Assembly (NCBI GenBank): GCA_948857205.1
Contig: CAQPRV010000084.1
Location: forward strand, 1-7,262
DNA length: 7,262 nucleotides
Origin: an uncultured Clostridia bacterium
GTDB taxonomy: Bacteria > Bacillota > Clostridia > TANB77 > CAG-508
Reading direction: 5' to 3'
The position numbers and the translations under genes are program-made. The notes under the pieces were generated by a model. That model ran no database searches and was not told where the DNA came from. It saw only the letters and a program-made list of their open reading frames with translations. How positions within the stretch are numbered: position 1 is the stretch's first letter; every line of letters begins with the position of its first letter. Shown here one piece after another: positions 6,357 to 7,262 of this stretch.

Positions 6357-7008
6357 AAATAACATCAGTAAAACAATTGCTAACGTAGCAAATAATGCCT
6401 TAGAATTCGGACTAAAAGCAATTTTACCAGACTTTATAGAAGACGATGTAATAGAAATAAAAGACCAATTCATACAAGAAGGCTTCACCGAAGGCGTACA
6501 AAGTGTAATAGATAAACTAGAAGATGTCGGCAAAAGCATAAAAGGAATATTCACAGGAGAATTCGACAGCCTAGAACAAGTAAAAAGAGTAGTACAAACA
6601 AACGGGATACTAGATGGAGTTTCAACAGTAGTAGATAAAATATTAAAAAAACTATTAGATAAAAAAGCAATAAAAAAACCAACATACAACATGATAAAAC
6701 AAGGAAAAAAAGAAATACTAAACAGCCTAGAAAACGAAATAGAAGAAACCTACAAACCAACAACATACTCAATGGAGAAACTAGAAGAATACTGCCAAGA
6801 ATGGCAACAAAAATACAAAGAAAAAGACTATTCTGGAATGGAAAAAGCAGCACAAAAAATAAGAACAAAACTAAAACAAACACAAATAGTAGAAGAAATG
6901 ATAAACAAAGCCAGAAACGTAGAAAAAATACAAAAGTACATAAAAGAAAACGGCAATATAGACAGTCTTACAGACGTCGAAAAAGAACTATTAGAAAAAA
7001 TAAAATAA
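6328..7008 (+). CDS. Uncharacterised helical protein upstream of gyrA, with internal repeat
   Basis: I do not recognise this 226-residue protein as a named family. It looks soluble and mainly helical, with no signal peptide or clear membrane helix. An internal repeat is visible: EGFTEGVQSVIDKL (51-64) and NGILDGVSTVVDKI (92-105) share the pattern Gxx[ED]GVx[ST]V[IV]DK[LI], 41 residues apart. The C-terminal half (from about 128) is rich in lysine, glutamate and glutamine (LNSLENEIEE, YCQEWQQKYKEKDYSG, QKIRTKLKQTQIVEE) and may form a helical hairpin or coiled coil. The ATG at 6328 follows a consensus AAAGGAGG (6317-6324), although only three bases separate them; no other start is nearby. It ends 77 bases before the gyrA-like start, which has its own promoter. 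Codons use many ATA, CTA, AAC and GAC, unlike the T-richer HD gene. Confidence 0.75.
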   Translation: MELALTNTHENNISKTIANVANNALEFGLKAILPDFIEDDVIEIKDQFIQEGFTEGVQSVIDKLEDVGKSIKGIFTGEFDSLEQVKRVVQTNGILDGVSTVVDKILKKLLDKKAIKKPTYNMIKQGKKEILNSLENEIEETYKPTTYSMEKLEEYCQEWQQKYKEKDYSGMEKAAQKIRTKLKQTQIVEEMINKARNVEKIQKYIKENGNIDSLTDVEKELLEKIK

Positions 7009-7020
7009 ACCTCAAAAAAC

Positions 7021-7049
7021 TTGCATATTTTCTTACGGTTTAGTATAAT
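7021..7049 (+). promoter_or_regulatory. Near-consensus promoter before the gyrA-like start
   Basis: TTGCAT (7021-7026, four of six matches) and a perfect TATAAT (7044-7049) are separated by exactly 17 bases. The start would be near 7056, followed by a purine-rich leader with the ribosome site AAGAGG (7073-7078) seven bases before the ATG at 7086. This is one of the better promoter matches in the window and fits a well-expressed housekeeping gene. Confidence 0.72.
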
Positions 7050-7085
7050 ACAAGAGTATTAAGAGAAAAGAAAAGAGGTTAAAAA

Positions 7086-7148
7086 ATGGACAAGCAAGAA
7101 GAGAAAATAATTGAAAGAGACATCGAAGCAGAGATGAGAACCGCATAC
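7086..7148 (+). pseudogene. gyrA: DNA gyrase subunit A, N-terminal 21 codons only
   Basis: The encoded MDKQEEKIIERDIEAEMRTAY closely matches the start of bacterial GyrA, where the family continues LDYAMSVIV and RALPDVRDGLKPVHRR. Here the match ends at Y21 and the frame passes straight into transposase sequence. GyrA is normally over 800 residues and forms the DNA-breaking subunit of gyrase; none of its catalytic domain is present. The strong promoter and ribosome site upstream support a genuine 5' end of gyrA. ParC shares this N-terminus in part, so it is a less likely alternative. gyrA is essential, so either an intact copy lies elsewhere or this join is an assembly error. Confidence 0.7.
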
Positions 7149-7262
7149 GCCCTGATAGATTCACAGAGTGTGAAAACAATATATAACAGCGAAAAACGTG
7201 GATTTGACGGAGGAAAAAAACAAAAGGAAGAAAAAGACATATAGTAACAGATGCTGTGGGAA
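7146..7262 (+). mobile_element. IS5-family (IS427-like) transposase fragment, cut at both ends
   Basis: The translation YALIDSQSVKT (from 7146), GFDGGKK and then, one base back, KGRKRHIVTDAVG (to the window edge) is the conserved core of IS5-family DDE transposases of the IS427 group. The aspartate of DSQSVK is expected to be the first catalytic acid. The roughly 100 residues that normally precede this motif are absent, replaced by the gyrA start. The rest, including the remaining catalytic residues and the right terminal repeat, lies beyond the window. The gyrA frame reads through to a TAG at 7242-7244 (52 codons in total); the transposase continues in the -1 frame after the A-run at 7214-7220. 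No inverted repeat or target duplication is visible at the left break. Confidence 0.82.
7214..7220 (+). other. A7 slippery run, candidate -1 frameshift site in the transposase
   Basis: In the zero frame the run reads as A AAA AAA, the heptamer form that favours -1 slippage. Slipping back one base joins GGKK to TKGRKRHIVTDAVG and restores the conserved transposase sequence; without it, translation stops 21 bases later at 7242. Some two-ORF insertion sequences make their transposase by frameshifting. A simple one-base deletion in a decayed copy, or a homopolymer sequencing error, would look identical. Confidence 0.5.

Noticed and set aside
6291..6692. A 133-codon open frame on the minus strand opposite the 226-residue gene, and other long minus-strand frames.
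   Set aside because: They are shadows of A-rich plus-strand genes: T-rich complements give phenylalanine-, serine- and leucine-rich translations without recognisable motifs, and the plus-strand gene has a consensus ribosome site.
6801..7043. An 80-codon plus-strand frame overlapping the end of the 226-residue gene.
   Set aside because: Its translation is a lysine- and arginine-rich low-complexity string from an A-rich coding region in the wrong frame, and it has no proper start context.
1..7262. CRISPR arrays, tRNA or rRNA genes, phage structural genes or toxin-antitoxin pairs.
   Set aside because: I saw no regularly spaced repeats, no cloverleaf-like sequence with a conserved T-loop, and no proteins with such motifs on either strand.

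Overview
The window is low-GC DNA. Its genes have A- and T-ending codons, strong AGGAGG-type ribosome binding sites and TATAAT promoters, and its protein sequences look clostridial. This suggests a Firmicutes (Bacillota) bacterium, probably an anaerobic, gut-type Clostridia relative. The host call is inference from composition and motif style only. All supported genes read on the + strand.

Positions 1-388 hold no gene I can identify. A less AT-rich stretch at the left edge contains a short open reading frame of unknown origin. After it come an AT-rich spacer and a clear intrinsic terminator (313-345) just before the first gene. Positions 389-5464 form one co-oriented block, probably an operon, carrying all four genes for making dTDP-L-rhamnose from glucose-1-phosphate and dTTP. 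The gene order is rfbD, rfbA, rfbC, an HD-domain phosphohydrolase gene, then rfbB. A 259-residue protein follows that I do not recognise as a family; it carries an ExD...ExK pattern like that of PD-(D/E)XK nucleases. A strong intrinsic terminator at 5472-5507 closes the block. An internal promoter candidate lies in the 128-base gap before rfbC.

Positions 5543-7262 look rearranged. A good promoter drives the 5' part of trpS (tryptophanyl-tRNA synthetase), but homology stops at about 6199, where the KMSKS loop should begin. A segment of about 950 bases follows. It holds the end of a short out-of-frame ORF, a complete 226-residue uncharacterised gene with an internal repeat, a near-consensus promoter, and the first 21 codons of what looks like gyrA. 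At about 7146 the gyrA reading frame runs directly into an IS5-family transposase fragment that continues past the window edge. That fragment needs a -1 frameshift at an A7 run to stay in register.

The rml genes work together to supply an activated sugar for surface polysaccharide. The right-hand third contains two housekeeping genes cut at their 3' sides by abrupt joins. This could be real rearrangement or a chimeric assembly, and the sequence alone cannot decide between them. I do not see a clearly new defence or mobile system. The best candidates for something undescribed are the nuclease-like gene at 4685-5464, the 226-residue gene beside gyrA, and the HD hydrolase placed inside the rhamnose operon.
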